Below, in pieces: positions 36,616 through 49,116 of a stretch of 64,000 nucleotides of DNA. The position numbers and the translations under genes are program-made. The stretch's first letter is position 1, and the number at the start of each line of letters is the position of its first letter. Origin of the DNA: Salirhabdus euzebyi (GTDB lineage Bacteria; Bacillota; Bacilli; Bacillales; Alkalibacillaceae); the NCBI RefSeq assembly GCF_014207435.1, contig NZ_JACHGH010000013.1, positions 1 to 64,000 on the forward strand, given 5' to 3'. A model generated the notes under the pieces. The model was given only the letters and a program-made list of their open reading frames with translations, was not told the origin of the DNA and did no database searches.

Positions 36616-37908
36616 ATGATTGAACGTTATACACGACCTGAAATGGGTGCAATATGGACAGAGGAAAATAAGTGGAACGCTTGGCTAGAGGTTGAAATAT
36701 TAGCTTGCGAGGCCTGGAGTGAGCTCGGTATTATCCCAAAAGAAGATGTGGAGGTCATGCGGAAAAAAGCATCTTTTAATATGGACCGAATCCGCGAAAT
36801 TGAAGAAGAAACAAGACATGATGTCGTTGCTTTTACTCGAGCTGTTTCCGAGTCTTTAGGGGATGAAAAAAAGTGGGTACACTACGGTTTAACGTCAACG
36901 GATGTAGTCGATACAGCGCAATCCTATTTGCTTAGACAAGCTAATGAATTGATTGAAGAGAGAATCGTTCATTTTGTGGAAGTGCTAGCTCAAAAAGCGA
37001 AAGAACATAAAAATACCGTTATGATGGGAAGAACCCATGGCGTTCATGCGGAGCCGACCACATTTGGCTTAAAAATGGCTTTATGGTATGAGGAAATGAA
37101 GCGTAACCTGGAACGATTCCGTCAAGCTAGAAAAAATATTGAGGTTGGTAAAATTTCTGGAGCGGTTGGGACCTATGCAAATATTGATCCATACGTTGAG
37201 GAGTATGTTTGTGAACGTTTAGGATTAACTGCTGCTCCTGTATCAACGCAAACGCTACAGAGAGATCGTCATGCCCATTACATATCTGTTCTTTCGTTAA
37301 TTGCGACATCAATTGAAAAATTTGCTGTAGAAATTAGAGGGCTTCAAAAAACCGAAACGAGAGAAGTGGAGGAGTTTTTTGCAAAGGGACAAAAAGGGTC
37401 CTCTGCTATGCCGCATAAACGTAACCCGATAGGTTCTGAGAACATGACTGGCCTTGCACGTGTAGTTAGAGGGTATATGTTAACAGCATATGAGAACGTT
37501 CCTTTATGGCACGAGAGGGATATATCCCATTCATCAGCGGAACGAATTATTCTTCCTGATTCTACAATTGCCGTTCACTATATGTTAAATCGTTTCTCGA
37601 ATATCGTGAAAAATTTAACTGTTTTTCCGGAGAACATGCAAAAAAACATGGAAAAAACATTTGGATTAATTTTTTCACAACGAATATTGCTAGCTTTAAT
37701 TGATAAAGGAATGGCACGGGAAAAAGCGTATGATTTAGTCCAACCTAAAGCAATGGAAGCTTGGGAAAAAGGAATTTCTTTTCAAACTCTTGTAGAGGAA
37801 GAAAAAGAAATTACGAATTCTCTTTCCAAAGAAGAGCTTCAAGCTTGTTTTGACTATACGTACCACTTGAAAAATGTAGATCGTATCTTTGAAAAGATCG
37901 GATTGTAA
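36616..37908 (+). CDS. purB: adenylosuccinate lyase
   Basis: Cleaves adenylosuccinate to AMP (salvage and synthesis) and SAICAR to AICAR (de novo pathway). 430 residues of the fumarase/aspartase superfamily. Conserved parts are [31 protein letters not shown] with the catalytic His, and the signature loop [17 protein letters not shown] with the catalytic Ser. AGGAGG lies 7 nt before ATG 36616. In B. subtilis this place holds the whole purEKBCSQLFMNHD operon. Here purB is alone, with yebG before and a DinB-like gene after it. Confidence 0.97.
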   Translation: MIERYTRPEMGAIWTEENKWNAWLEVEILACEAWSELGIIPKEDVEVMRKKASFNMDRIREIEEETRHDVVAFTRAVSESLGDEKKWVHYGLTSTDVVDTAQSYLLRQANELIEERIVHFVEVLAQKAKEHKNTVMMGRTHGVHAEPTTFGLKMALWYEEMKRNLERFRQARKNIEVGKISGAVGTYANIDPYVEEYVCERLGLTAAPVSTQTLQRDRHAHYISVLSLIATSIEKFAVEIRGLQKTETREVEEFFAKGQKGSSAMPHKRNPIGSENMTGLARVVRGYMLTAYENVPLWHERDISHSSAERIILPDSTIAVHYMLNRFSNIVKNLTVFPENMQKNMEKTFGLIFSQRILLALIDKGMAREKAYDLVQPKAMEAWEKGISFQTLVEEEKEITNSLSKEELQACFDYTYHLKNVDRIFEKIGL

Positions 37909-37929
37909 CCGTGTATAGGAGAGAGTAGG

Positions 37930-38400
37930 ATGAGGATTTATTGTAAAAGTGCTTTTCATCAAATCGATGTTGCAGTCACATCCATCATAAAAATGATGGA
38001 AAGATTAACGGACAGTGATTTAGAAAGTCGACCAACACGAGGAAAACATTCAATTGGGGAACTATTAGAGCATATTGCTATTATTTGTGAAGCGGATATC
38101 CTCATTTCTAACGAGGCAACACAAGATGAAATGAATGCTTATTATGCAAACGTTCATTTGAAAAATCTCGACGAAATAAAAAGTGCGATACGTCAAAATC
38201 AACAACGTTTACAAGACAAGTATCAGTCCTATTCAGAGGAAGAAATTCTTCAGAAAACAACTTCTTATTGGGGTGTGACCTATACTCGTTTTGAGTGGTT
38301 GTTGGAAATTGTAGCCCACCTCTACCATCATAGAGGACAATTACATGCTATGCTTGTTCATTGTTTAAAAAACGATCCCAAGGTGGCTCTATTCGAATAA
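37930..38400 (+). CDS. DinB/YfiT-like metal-binding four-helix protein
   Basis: 156 residues, all-helical. The three putative metal-ligand histidines of the DinB superfamily are placed as expected: His in KHSIGELLEHI (about 40-47) and HLYHHRGQLHAML near the C terminus. Members include thiol transferases (bacillithiol S-transferase) and damage-inducible proteins, so the exact reaction is open. It follows purB by 21 bp and may be co-transcribed. Confidence 0.82.
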   Translation: MRIYCKSAFHQIDVAVTSIIKMMERLTDSDLESRPTRGKHSIGELLEHIAIICEADILISNEATQDEMNAYYANVHLKNLDEIKSAIRQNQQRLQDKYQSYSEEEILQKTTSYWGVTYTRFEWLLEIVAHLYHHRGQLHAMLVHCLKNDPKVALFE

Positions 38401-38432
38401 TAAATAGGTTGGTTTAGCTTGACGACCATGCA

Positions 38433-38473
38433 AAAAAGCTTGTATCAACTGGAAAATTTGATACAAGCTTTTT
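38433..38473. terminator. bidirectional terminator
   Basis: AAAAAGCTTGTATCAA and TTGATACAAGCTTTTT form a long hairpin with A/T runs on both sides. It serves the dinB-like gene and the converging DUF2892-like gene. Confidence 0.85.
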
Positions 38474-38474
38474 A

Positions 38475-38759
38475 CTATTCTTCCTCTTTTGTTTCTGTAG
38501 AGGTCTGATTAGTTTGGTTAGGAGAAACAGCAGCTAAATTTGTTGCTTCTTTTACGACATTTGATCGGTCAATCATATCCGTTACCGGACAATAGCGAAC
38601 AATTCCCTCAGCAACTTTCATTGCTGATAACATAATAATGATAGAATTGCTCTCTCTTTCTGGTCTTTTTATTAGTCTTGCTACTCCATAACATAAAAAG
38701 GTTAGCCCACACGTAATTCGAATTAACGCATTTAAAATGCCAATATTTTGTTTTATCAA
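38475..38759 (-). CDS. small membrane protein, DUF2892 (YgaP-type) family
   Basis: 94 residues starting MIKQNIGILNALIRITCGL, the typical opening of DUF2892/YgaP transmembrane modules, with two hydrophobic helices and a CPVTD segment. The tail from residue 75 is Thr/Asn/Glu-rich. In YgaP this part anchors a rhodanese; here no rhodanese is attached. Role unknown. Confidence 0.78.
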   Translation of the reverse strand: MIKQNIGILNALIRITCGLTFLCYGVARLIKRPERESNSIIIMLSAMKVAEGIVRYCPVTDMIDRSNVVKEATNLAAVSPNQTNQTSTETKEEE

Positions 38760-38834
38760 TCTTTATCCTTCCCTTCAAAGCATTAATGTATTAAAATTTT
38801 ACATAGAGACAGATTTAAAGAGGTGGGACTTATC

Positions 38835-40577
38835 ATGAGTGAGTATAACTATCGCTGGCGTAATCGACAGTTACGTGAGCATGTTTCTGTTATAGATGGC
38901 CAAAAAACACCTTCAATGGTGCTTGAGAATGCAACTTACTTAAACGTTTATTTGAAAAAATGGGTAAAGGCAAACATATGGATACACGAAGATCGTATTG
39001 TTTATGTTGGTGATAAAATGCCTGATACGATTTCTTCTGAATGCATTATTGACTGTGAATCGAATTATTTAGTTCCAGGTTATATAGAGCCACACGCACA
39101 CCCTTTTCAATTATATAATCCCCATAGCTTAGCACAATATGCATCACAATCAGGTACAACGGTTTTTATAAATGATAATCTTATGTACCTTTATTTAATG
39201 AATAAAAAGAAAGCGTTTTCTTTAATGGATGAACTTGATCAATTGCCTGTTTCTTTATATTGGTGGGCTCGTTTTGACTCGCAATCTTCTTTGCAGGATG
39301 ATGAAGCATTCGTGAAAAATGCCGATATCCTCTCGTGGTTAAATCACGATAATGTCATCCAAGGTGGAGAATTAACATCGTGGCCGAGTTTGCTCCATGG
39401 TGATGATCGCATGCTTCATTGGATTCAAGAGGCGAAAAGATTACGTAAGCCTGTGGAAGGGCATTTTCCAGGTGCCTCAGTGGAGACACTAACGAGAATG
39501 AAACTTTTAGGAGCTGATAGTGATCATGAGGCCATAACAGGGGAAGAGGTGTATCGCAGGCTTTTATTAGGCTATCGTGTTGCACTTAGACAATCCTCTA
39601 TTAGACCTGATTTACGAAATCTATTAAAAGAACTGAAAGACTATGATTTACAGTCTTATGATAATTTGATGATGACAACAGATGGTTCTTCTCCTGCCTT
39701 TTATGAAGGTGGGATTATGAATAAGTGTATTGAAATTGCTATTGAAGAAGGGGTACCCGAAATCGAAGCCTATTCGATGGCAACTTATAATGCGGCTAAA
39801 CATTTCGGTATAGATCATCTAGTTGGAAGTATTGGACCTGGACGTATTGCGCATATCAACTTTTTAGCGGCAAAAGATAATCCAAATCCAGTATCCGTTT
39901 TGGCAAAAGGAAAGTGGATTAAATTTGAAGAAGAAGTGAAGCAAAAAGATTTGTCCATTAATCTGGAAAAGTATGGTCTAACTCCTCTGCAATTTAATTG
40001 GGATCTAGAAGATACAGATTTTCGTTTTTTTGTTCCAGTAGGATTAGAAATGTACAATGACGTTATTATGAAACCATTTACGATCACAGATGGATTGCAA
40101 AAAAATGAAATTAGCAAAGATAATGACGATTCTTTTCTCATTTTAATTGATCGAAATGGGGAGTGGCGAATTGCAACTTTATTACGTAAATTCACCAAAT
40201 CGTTAGGTGGGCTAGTAAGCTCTTATTCCAATACGGGAGATATAACCTTAATTGGAAAGTGTAAGTCCGACATCCGTCTAGCGTTTGAAAGAATGAAGGA
40301 GTTAGGTGGCGGAATAGTTATTGCGGACCAAGGAAAAATAGTGTTCGAGCTGCCTTTACAGCTTGCGGGAATGTTATCTAATGAAAAAATGGAAACGCTA
40401 ATTCAGAAGCAAAAAAAGCTTTCCCAAATTGTAAAAGAACATGGTTATGGATTTGAAGATCCTATATATACATTACTCTTCTTATCTTCGGTTCATTTAC
40501 CGTATATTAGGATTACACCAAAAGGAATTATAGATGTTAAAAAGAAAGAGGTACTCTTTCCCTCGATTATGCGTTAA
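38835..40577 (+). CDS. yerA: adenine deaminase-like amidohydrolase YerA
   Basis: 580 residues, the length of B. subtilis YerA. An amidohydrolase-fold protein related to adenine deaminase: LVPGYIEPHAHPFQLYNP has the metal-binding H-x-H, GHFPGAS and DSDHEAITGEEVYRRL supply further ligands, and MMTTDGSSPAF has the catalytic Asp. The C-terminal adenine-deaminase domain has LGGLVSSYSNTGDI and FERMKELGGGIVIAD. Adenine to hypoxanthine deamination would feed pbuG/guaA-type salvage, but YerA activity is not something I can confirm. ATG 38835 is preceded by AGAGGTGG; GTG 38823 overlaps that site. Confidence 0.88.
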   Translation: MSEYNYRWRNRQLREHVSVIDGQKTPSMVLENATYLNVYLKKWVKANIWIHEDRIVYVGDKMPDTISSECIIDCESNYLVPGYIEPHAHPFQLYNPHSLAQYASQSGTTVFINDNLMYLYLMNKKKAFSLMDELDQLPVSLYWWARFDSQSSLQDDEAFVKNADILSWLNHDNVIQGGELTSWPSLLHGDDRMLHWIQEAKRLRKPVEGHFPGASVETLTRMKLLGADSDHEAITGEEVYRRLLLGYRVALRQSSIRPDLRNLLKELKDYDLQSYDNLMMTTDGSSPAFYEGGIMNKCIEIAIEEGVPEIEAYSMATYNAAKHFGIDHLVGSIGPGRIAHINFLAAKDNPNPVSVLAKGKWIKFEEEVKQKDLSINLEKYGLTPLQFNWDLEDTDFRFFVPVGLEMYNDVIMKPFTITDGLQKNEISKDNDDSFLILIDRNGEWRIATLLRKFTKSLGGLVSSYSNTGDITLIGKCKSDIRLAFERMKELGGGIVIADQGKIVFELPLQLAGMLSNEKMETLIQKQKKLSQIVKEHGYGFEDPIYTLLFLSSVHLPYIRITPKGIIDVKKKEVLFPSIMR

Positions 40578-40623
40578 AATATAAACGTATTAAAGTTTAA
40601 CAGAATTAAAGGTGGGGATACTT

Positions 40624-41691
40624 TTGAATAAAGCAAAATGGCTACCATTGATGTTAATACTAATGATGATCGTACTTGCAGCATGTAAAGATGAAGAAGC
40701 CTCCAATGATACTGAGGAGAAAAACCAACCAGAACCAGTAGAAGAACCAGTAGAAGTTCCAGAAGAACCCGAACCAAAAAATACATACCCGCTGACAGGA
40801 ATTAAAACAGATGATCCAGTGAATAACAGGATCGTTGGTGTCATGGTAAATAATCATTCAGCAGCACGTCCGCAGTCTGGTTTATCCCAGGCCGATATCG
40901 TATATGAAATACTGGCAGAAGGTGCAATTACAAGATTCGTTGCATTTTTCCAAAGTGAAACGCCAGAAGTTGTAGGCCCTGTTAGAAGTGCAAGGGAATA
41001 TTATGCCGACATTGCACAAGGAATGGACGCGATTTACGTATATCATGGAGCGGCAACCCATATTGAACAGCTCATTATCAATAAAGGTGTCGACCTATTA
41101 AGTGGGGCAATTTATGATAATGATCAATTTTTATTTAAACGAGAAGATTTCCGCGTTGCACCACATAATTCCTATTTAATCTACCCGAATCTATATGAAG
41201 TAGCTGAAGGTAAGGGATTAGCGGTTGAAAAAGAACATGAACCACTTCCTTTCTTAACAGAAGAAGAGGTTACTCAAGTAGATGGGGAACCTGCAACGAA
41301 AGTACACCTCGTTTACCGGGAGGACGTAGAAGAAGTTACGTATGAATACGATGAAACAAAAGGACAATACATTCGGTTTAGTGATGGGGAGAAAACAGTC
41401 GAGTTAGAATCAGAAGAGCCCATACTGTTAGATAATATCTTTATTGTTGAAACAGGACATGAAGTGATTGACTCTTCTCACCGTAGAGCAATTGACCTAA
41501 CTTCAGGTGGTAAAGGATATTTAATCCGAAAAGGGATTGTCGAAGAAGTAGAGTGGAAAAATGTAGATGGAAAAATTTTACCTTTTAAAGATGGGCAACC
41601 AGCTAAACTAGTCCCAGGTAAAACATGGGTGAATATCATGCCAACTTCACCAGGAATTAGTGAATCTGTTCAATTTAATGAAGGGCAATAA
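40624..41691 (+). CDS. yerB: lipoprotein YerB (DUF3048)
   Basis: About 355 residues. A lipoprotein signal peptide with lipobox LAAC (Cys near residue 19) is followed by a Pro/Glu-rich linker (EPVEEPVEVPEEPEPK) and two DUF3048 domains, the first starting PLTGIKTDDPVNNRIVGVMVNNHSAARPQSGL. It is exported and membrane-anchored. Function unknown; it lies in yerA-yerB-yerC order as in B. subtilis. TTG 40624 fits AAAGGTGG upstream better than GTG 40612. Confidence 0.9.
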   Translation: MNKAKWLPLMLILMMIVLAACKDEEASNDTEEKNQPEPVEEPVEVPEEPEPKNTYPLTGIKTDDPVNNRIVGVMVNNHSAARPQSGLSQADIVYEILAEGAITRFVAFFQSETPEVVGPVRSAREYYADIAQGMDAIYVYHGAATHIEQLIINKGVDLLSGAIYDNDQFLFKREDFRVAPHNSYLIYPNLYEVAEGKGLAVEKEHEPLPFLTEEEVTQVDGEPATKVHLVYREDVEEVTYEYDETKGQYIRFSDGEKTVELESEEPILLDNIFIVETGHEVIDSSHRRAIDLTSGGKGYLIRKGIVEEVEWKNVDGKILPFKDGQPAKLVPGKTWVNIMPTSPGISESVQFNEGQ

Positions 41692-41709
41692 GCGAGGAGG
41701 ATCTGCATT

Positions 41710-42009
41710 ATGCAAATCGATAAATTACGTGGAAAAGAACTTGATCAGTTATTTAATGCCATTTTAGCACTAGAGGATATTGAGGAATGCTACCGCCTTT
41801 TTGATGATTTGGCAACTGTTAACGAAATCCAATCGTTAGCTCAACGCCTTGAAGTAGCACGTATGTTAAGAGAAGGCTTTACGTATCATAAAATCGAATC
41901 CCAAACAGGCGCTTCAACAGCAACTATTTCCAGAGTAAAAAGATGCCTAAACTACGGTAACGATGCCTATGAAATGGTATTAGATCGGGTTTATAAAGAA
42001 GAAGAATAA
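41710..42009 (+). CDS. yerC: TrpR-like DNA-binding protein YerC/YecD
   Basis: 99 residues. The YerC/YecD family has a TrpR-type helix-turn-helix: LAQRLEVARMLREGFTYHKIESQTGASTATISRVKRCLNYG holds the recognition helix (TGASTATISRVKR). There is no tryptophan-binding evidence in this family. Target genes are unknown. GAGGAGG lies upstream and a terminator follows. Confidence 0.92.
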   Translation: MQIDKLRGKELDQLFNAILALEDIEECYRLFDDLATVNEIQSLAQRLEVARMLREGFTYHKIESQTGASTATISRVKRCLNYGNDAYEMVLDRVYKEEE

Positions 42010-42011
42010 GG

Positions 42012-42053
42012 CCAAATGAGCTCAGCTTATTTAATAAGCTGAGCTTTTTATAT
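42012..42053 (+). terminator. yerC terminator
   Basis: AGCTCAGCTTATT and AATAAGCTGAGCT pair, followed by TTTTTAT. Confidence 0.88.
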
Positions 42054-42103
42054 TAGAAGAGGGACAGGATTAGAGATCCGGGGCCGTAATTGCATGGTTT
42101 TCG

Positions 42104-42206
42104 TCACAAATTAAAGGGTCGGGAACGATAATAGCAAGTGAGCTGGCAGAAATTAAAGATTCGTGAGCGATAATTGCAAGTGAGCTGGCAGAAATTAAAG
42201 GTTCGC
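42104..42206 (+). repeat. 42-bp tandem repeat, about 2.5 units
   Basis: Two full units (42123-42164 and 42165-42206) share CGATAAT.GCAAGTGAGCTG and then GCAGAAATTAAAG.TTCG. A partial unit (CACAAATTAAAGGGTCGG) precedes them at about 42105-42122. No gene lies in this 300-bp gap between yerC and the converging glycyl-tRNA synthetase gene. Confidence 0.8.
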
Positions 42207-42263
42207 GCATTTTTATTGCGCTAAACTTGCATAACAAACGAAGAACCAAACAATAGAAGTGAA

Positions 42264-42302
42264 AAAAAGGGTTTTAAGCACCGATTGCTTAAAACCCTTT
42301 TA
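42264..42302 (-). terminator. glycyl-tRNA synthetase terminator
   Basis: AAAAGGGTTTTAAGCA and TGCTTAAAACCCTTTT form a strong hairpin with A/T runs on both sides, ending the leftward gene. Confidence 0.85.
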
Positions 42303-42309
42303 CTCCTAA

Positions 42310-43695
42310 TTAAAAAGTAATTTTTTCATCCAAAAATGCTTTTAAATCTGCGATAGACATGCGTTTTTGTTCCATTGTATCGCGGTCACGAACAGTTACT
42401 TGTTTATCTTCTAAGGAATCAAAGTCGAACGTGATGCAATATGGTGTACCGATTTCATCATGACGACGGTATCTCTTCCCGATAGAACCAGATTCGTCAT
42501 AGTCTACCATGAAGTGTTTAGAAAGTTCCGTGTACACTTTTTGTGCATCGTCGGAAAGTTTCTTAGATAATGGGAAGATCGCAGCTTTATAAGGTGCAAG
42601 AGCTGGGTGGAAACGCATAACTGTTCTTGTCGTGCCATCCTCAAGTTCTTCTTCTTCATACGCATCAGCTAAGAAAGAAAGAGCGAGACGATCAGCACCT
42701 AAAGCTGGTTCAATTACATATGGGATATAGCGTTCGTTGTTGTTTTCTTGATCGATGTATTGAAAATCCTCACCAGAATGCTCAGCATGCTGGGTTAGGT
42801 CAAAATTAGTTCGAGAAGCTACTCCCCAAAGCTCGCCCCAACCAAATGGGAATTTATATTCTAAGTCAGTTGTTGCGTTACTATAGTGGGAGAGTTCGTC
42901 ATCGTTATGGTCACGACGACGCACATTTTCTTCTTTTAAACCGAGTGAAGTTAACCAGTTATGACAGAAATCCAACCAATATTGATGCCACTTCATTTCT
43001 GTTCCTGGTTTACAGAAAAATTCCATTTCCATTTGTTCAAATTCACGTGTACGGAAAATAAAGTTACCCGGTGTAATTTCGTTACGGAAACTTTTCCCTA
43101 TTTGTGCGATACCAAATGGGAGCTTCTTACGCATCGAACGTTGCACATTTTTGAAATTAACGAAAATACCTTGTGCTGTTTCTGGACGTAAGAAAATTTC
43201 ATCAGAAGAATCTTCTGTTACCCCTTGGAATGTTTTAAACATTAAGTTAAATTGACGAATATCCGTGAAGTTTTTTGCTCCACATTCTGTACAAACAATA
43301 TCATTTTCTGCAACCATTTTACCCATTTCTTCAAAAGGAAGACCATCAACTACAATTTCTTCTCCTTTTTCGGCAAAGTAGTCTTCAATGAGCTTATCAG
43401 CGCGATGTCTAGCTTTACACTCTTTACAATCCATCATCGGGTCATTGAAGTTTCCTAAATGTCCAGATGCTTCCCATGTTTTTGGGTTCATTAAAATTGC
43501 CGCATCTAACCCTACATTATAAGGAGATTCTTGAACAAACTTTTTCCACCAAGCATCCTTTAAGTTTCTTTTTAATTCAACACCTAATGGGCCGTAATCC
43601 CAAGTATTTGCTAGGCCTCCATAAATTTCAGAGCCTTGAAAAACAAAACCTCTGTGCTTCGCATGATTCACAATACTTTCCATGTTTTTCGCCAT
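42310..43695 (-). CDS. glyS: glycyl-tRNA synthetase (alpha2 type)
   Basis: Charges tRNA-Gly. 461 residues, the single-chain dimeric class II enzyme (archaeal/eukaryotic-like GlyQS of many Bacillales and mycoplasmas), not the alpha2beta2 GlyQ+GlyS type. Seen are the N-terminal [24 protein letters not shown], a [11 protein letters not shown] zinc-like pair with CKECKARH, motif 2 [28 protein letters not shown], and motif 3 [17 protein letters not shown] lies before the ATG on the reverse strand. It is controlled by a glycine T-box upstream. Confidence 0.96.
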   Translation of the reverse strand: MAKNMESIVNHAKHRGFVFQGSEIYGGLANTWDYGPLGVELKRNLKDAWWKKFVQESPYNVGLDAAILMNPKTWEASGHLGNFNDPMMDCKECKARHRADKLIEDYFAEKGEEIVVDGLPFEEMGKMVAENDIVCTECGAKNFTDIRQFNLMFKTFQGVTEDSSDEIFLRPETAQGIFVNFKNVQRSMRKKLPFGIAQIGKSFRNEITPGNFIFRTREFEQMEMEFFCKPGTEMKWHQYWLDFCHNWLTSLGLKEENVRRRDHNDDELSHYSNATTDLEYKFPFGWGELWGVASRTNFDLTQHAEHSGEDFQYIDQENNNERYIPYVIEPALGADRLALSFLADAYEEEELEDGTTRTVMRFHPALAPYKAAIFPLSKKLSDDAQKVYTELSKHFMVDYDESGSIGKRYRRHDEIGTPYCITFDFDSLEDKQVTVRDRDTMEQKRMSIADLKAFLDEKITF

Positions 43696-43769
43696 GTAAT
43701 TTTTCCTCCTTATGAGTTGATTTATAGGAACAAATGTTCTATAATTTATTCTATAAAACTGCTATAAAC

Positions 43770-43985
43770 CTAAAAAACTCCCGTCTCTAGGCCTAAGCCC
43801 AGGGACGAGAGTTGTCTCCCGCGGTTCCACCCTGATTGATACAGAACTGTTTCTGTATCCACTTCAAGTAAATGCACTCAGAATTGCCGTTTCTCTAAAT
43901 CATTCCCTAGGCTTTCACCATCCCTAGTTCGCTTTTTTGGAAGAGAATTTAGATACTATTTATCCGTCATCGTACATGGAATAAC
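43770..43985 (-). promoter_or_regulatory. T-box riboswitch leader, glycine specifier
   Basis: On the reverse strand the T-box sequence AGGGTGGAACCGCGGGA is intact (43817-43833). It is followed by a terminator, ACTCTCGTCCC...GGGACGG..GAGT-like arms with a run of T (43770-43813). Stem I occupies about 43880-43985. A GGC (Gly) triplet in ACGGCAATTC (43886-43888) sits where the specifier is expected on the 3' side of Stem I. Uncharged tRNA-Gly would bind and allow read-through to the synthetase. Confidence 0.9.
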
Positions 43986-43999
43986 ATATTTGATTATTA

Positions 44000-44028
44000 A
44001 TATTAGCATACTCCAATTTATGTCACAA
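44000..44028 (-). promoter_or_regulatory. promoter of the T-box/glyS transcript
   Basis: On the reverse strand TTGTGA (44023-44028), 17 bp, TAATAT (44000-44005), just upstream of the T-box leader. Confidence 0.55.
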
Positions 44029-44140
44029 GTTTCCTACATATTTTATTTTCCATTTTTTTAAAGGTTTCAATCAATGGTATGATTTTTGATATAATGATGG
44101 GGTGGAAAAGGATGTTCGTTTTTAATTGGAGGATAGTAGG

Positions 44141-44830
44141 ATGTACGATATTAAAAAGTGGAATCATATTTTTAAACTAGATCCAAATAAAGAAATTTCC
44201 GATGAAGACCTAGAAAAAGTTTGTGAATCAGGTACAGATGCAATTATTGTCGGAGGTACGGACGATATTACATTAGACAATGTACTGCATTTATTAGCGC
44301 GTGTTAGGCGTTTTTCTGTCCCGTGTGTATTAGAAATTTCGAATATAGAGTCGGTTACACCTGGATTTGATTTTTATTTCATTCCTTCTGTTTTAAACAG
44401 TTCGGACAAGCAATGGTTTATGGAATTGCATCACCAAGCTGTTAAGGAATTTGGACATATGATGGACTGGGATGAAATGTTCATGGAGGGCTATTGTATG
44501 TTGAATCCAGATTCGAAAGCATTTCAACATACAAAAGCTACAATGCCTACTACACAGGATGTATTGGCATATGCCCTCATGGTGGAAAAAATGTTCCGTT
44601 TTCCGATTTTCTATATGGAGTATAGCGGTGTATACGGAGACCCAGGCCTAGTAGAAAAAGTAAGCCATACACTAGACAATACTTTACTTGTTTATGGCGG
44701 GGGAATTGAAGGGCCGGACCAAGCGAAGGAAATGGCCCAGTTTGCGGACATTATCGTAGTGGGTAATGCAATTTACGATAATATAAAAATAGCATTAAAA
44801 ACAGTGAAAGCTGTTAAAAATAGAGGATAG
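44141..44830 (+). CDS. pcrB: heptaprenylglyceryl phosphate synthase PcrB
   Basis: A TIM-barrel prenyltransferase that joins heptaprenyl diphosphate to glycerol-1-phosphate, giving an archaea-type ether lipid precursor in Bacillales. About 229 residues; [19 protein letters not shown] opens it, [14 protein letters not shown] and the C-terminal [31 protein letters not shown] give the phosphate-binding loops. ATG 44141 is preceded by GGAGG at 8 nt. It leads the pcrB-pcrA-ligA-camS operon. Confidence 0.95.
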   Translation: MYDIKKWNHIFKLDPNKEISDEDLEKVCESGTDAIIVGGTDDITLDNVLHLLARVRRFSVPCVLEISNIESVTPGFDFYFIPSVLNSSDKQWFMELHHQAVKEFGHMMDWDEMFMEGYCMLNPDSKAFQHTKATMPTTQDVLAYALMVEKMFRFPIFYMEYSGVYGDPGLVEKVSHTLDNTLLVYGGGIEGPDQAKEMAQFADIIVVGNAIYDNIKIALKTVKAVKNRG

Positions 44831-44842
44831 GTGGGGAACGAC

Positions 44843-47086
44843 GTGAGTTTTACAGCTGATGGAATCGTAAAAGGAATGAATGAACAACAAGCAAAGGCCG
44901 TTAAGCATACAGAAGGCCCTCTTTTAATAATGGCAGGTGCAGGAAGTGGGAAAACTCGTGTTTTAACTCACCGTATAGCTTATTTAATGCACGAAAAAGG
45001 GGTATCAGCCCACAACATTCTGGCAATTACATTTACGAATAAAGCGGCAAGAGAAATGAAGGAAAGAGTACACAGGATTGTAGGTAATGAAGCGGGTCAA
45101 ATTTTAATCTCTACATTCCACTCCTTATGTGTACGAATTTTACGAAGAGATATTGATCGAATTGGTGTGAGCCGTAATTTTTCTATTTTAGATACGAGTG
45201 ATCAATTATCGGTTATTAAACAAGTATTAAAGGATTTAAATTTAGACCCTAAAAAATGGGATCCTAGAGCAATGTTGAATGGCATTAGCTCCGCAAAAAA
45301 CCAATTAGTTGACCCGGAAGAATTTGCGAAGACAACAGGTAATTTATATGAAGAAAAGACTGCGGAAGTATACCGAATATACCAAAAGACATTACGAAAA
45401 AATCATGCGTTAGATTTTGATGATTTAATTATGCAAACCATTAACTTATTTCAACGTTTACCAGAAGTACTCCAATACTATCAACGTCGTTTTCAATACA
45501 TTCATGTGGATGAGTATCAAGATACGAACCATGCTCAATATCAGCTCGTAAAAATGTTAGCAGAGCGCCATCAAAACTTATGCGTTGTAGGTGACTCAGA
45601 CCAGTCCATTTACCGCTGGCGTGGAGCGGATATTGCGAATATTTTATCCTTTGAAAAAGACTACCCTAGCGCTAGAGTCATTTTGCTAGAACAGAATTAC
45701 CGTTCTACAAAGACCATATTGCAAGCAGCAAATCATGTTATCGAGAAAAACATGTCCCGAAGACCAAAAAAGCTTTGGACAGAGAATTTGGATGGAGAAA
45801 CGATTCAATTTTATCAAGCAGCTTCTGAAAAAGATGAAGCCTTATATGTCGTAGATAAAATTGAAACACTTATGAATGAGGGGAATTTAACCTACCGCGA
45901 TATGGCTGTTTTATATCGAACGAATGCTCAATCTCGTGCTGTTGAGGATGTTTTAGTAAAATCAAACATTCCCTATCAAATCGTTGGGGGCACAAAGTTC
46001 TACGACAGAAAAGAAATTAAGGATTTACTTGCTTACCTACGTTTAATTGCAAATCCTAATGACGATATTAGCTTCCAACGTGTTGTCAATGAACCGAAAC
46101 GTGGAATTGGGAAAACGTCTATTGAAAAGCTCCTTTCTTTTGCGACGAGGGAAGGGATTTCCTTATATGAAGCAGCAAGAGAAGTTGATCGAATTGATAT
46201 TAGTAAAAAAGCAGCTAATGGTATTTATGCTTTCCGGGAAATGATTCAAAACTGGGAACAAATGCAAGATTTCTTATCTGTAACGGAAATAGTGGAGCAA
46301 GTGCTAGAAAAAACAGGCTATGAAGAAATGCTATTGAATGAAAAATCACTAGAGTCCCAAAGCCGTTTAGAAAACATAAACGAGTTTAAAACCGTTACGC
46401 AACAATTTGAGCAGGCAACAGAAGATAAAAGCTTAATTGCATTTTTAACCGACTTAGCACTTATAGCAGATATCGATAAAGTAGAAGATGATGAGGAAGA
46501 TAATAAGGTTGTTTTAATGACTCTTCATTCTGCAAAAGGATTAGAGTTTCCGGTTGTATTTTTAGTTGGTATGGAGGAAAGTATATTCCCGCATAGTCGC
46601 TCGTTAATGGATGAGGAAGAAATGGAAGAAGAACGTCGTCTTGCATATGTGGGTATAACAAGAGCCGAGCAAAAGTTATTTTTAACCCATGCACAAATGC
46701 GCACGTTATATGGGCGTACATTGATGAATCCTGTTAGTCGATTTATTAGTGAAATACCTGAGGAGTTTATTGAAAAACAAGAAGACCCTGTTATCACTTT
46801 TTCTACGGGAGGCTTTTCTGCTACTCCTAGTCAAACGAATTTTCAAGCACAACCGACACCGCAAAGTCAGCCAAAAAGAAAATCCCAACGTATTACGAAA
46901 GGTACAACGGGTGGGGAGAATTTTGCTTGGAAGCCTGGTGATAAAGCAATGCATAAAAAATGGGGAGAAGGAACCGTTGTTAAAGTACAAGGTGAAGGAG
47001 ATGGGATGGAGCTTGATATTGCCTTCCCTGCCCCGACAGGTATTAAACGTTTGTTAGCACAGTTTGCTCCAATTACGAAAGGGTAA
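44843..47086 (+). CDS. pcrA: ATP-dependent DNA helicase PcrA
   Basis: A superfamily 1A 3'-5' helicase of about 747 residues used in repair and plasmid replication. Motif [11 protein letters not shown] near 27, Ia [14 protein letters not shown], motif [15 protein letters not shown], motif [17 protein letters not shown], motif [12 protein letters not shown], motif [11 protein letters not shown] and motif [15 protein letters not shown]. The C-terminal Tudor-like domain [14 protein letters not shown] binds RNA polymerase. GTG 44843 with GGTGGGGA upstream seems the start; GTG 44831 is an alternative. Ends 14 bp before ligA. Confidence 0.97.
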   Translation: MSFTADGIVKGMNEQQAKAVKHTEGPLLIMAGAGSGKTRVLTHRIAYLMHEKGVSAHNILAITFTNKAAREMKERVHRIVGNEAGQILISTFHSLCVRILRRDIDRIGVSRNFSILDTSDQLSVIKQVLKDLNLDPKKWDPRAMLNGISSAKNQLVDPEEFAKTTGNLYEEKTAEVYRIYQKTLRKNHALDFDDLIMQTINLFQRLPEVLQYYQRRFQYIHVDEYQDTNHAQYQLVKMLAERHQNLCVVGDSDQSIYRWRGADIANILSFEKDYPSARVILLEQNYRSTKTILQAANHVIEKNMSRRPKKLWTENLDGETIQFYQAASEKDEALYVVDKIETLMNEGNLTYRDMAVLYRTNAQSRAVEDVLVKSNIPYQIVGGTKFYDRKEIKDLLAYLRLIANPNDDISFQRVVNEPKRGIGKTSIEKLLSFATREGISLYEAAREVDRIDISKKAANGIYAFREMIQNWEQMQDFLSVTEIVEQVLEKTGYEEMLLNEKSLESQSRLENINEFKTVTQQFEQATEDKSLIAFLTDLALIADIDKVEDDEEDNKVVLMTLHSAKGLEFPVVFLVGMEESIFPHSRSLMDEEEMEEERRLAYVGITRAEQKLFLTHAQMRTLYGRTLMNPVSRFISEIPEEFIEKQEDPVITFSTGGFSATPSQTNFQAQPTPQSQPKRKSQRITKGTTGGENFAWKPGDKAMHKKWGEGTVVKVQGEGDGMELDIAFPAPTGIKRLLAQFAPITKG

Positions 47087-47100
47087 GTGAGGTGTCCTAG

Positions 47101-49107
<2,007 letters not shown>

Positions 49108-49116
49108 GGGTGGAGA

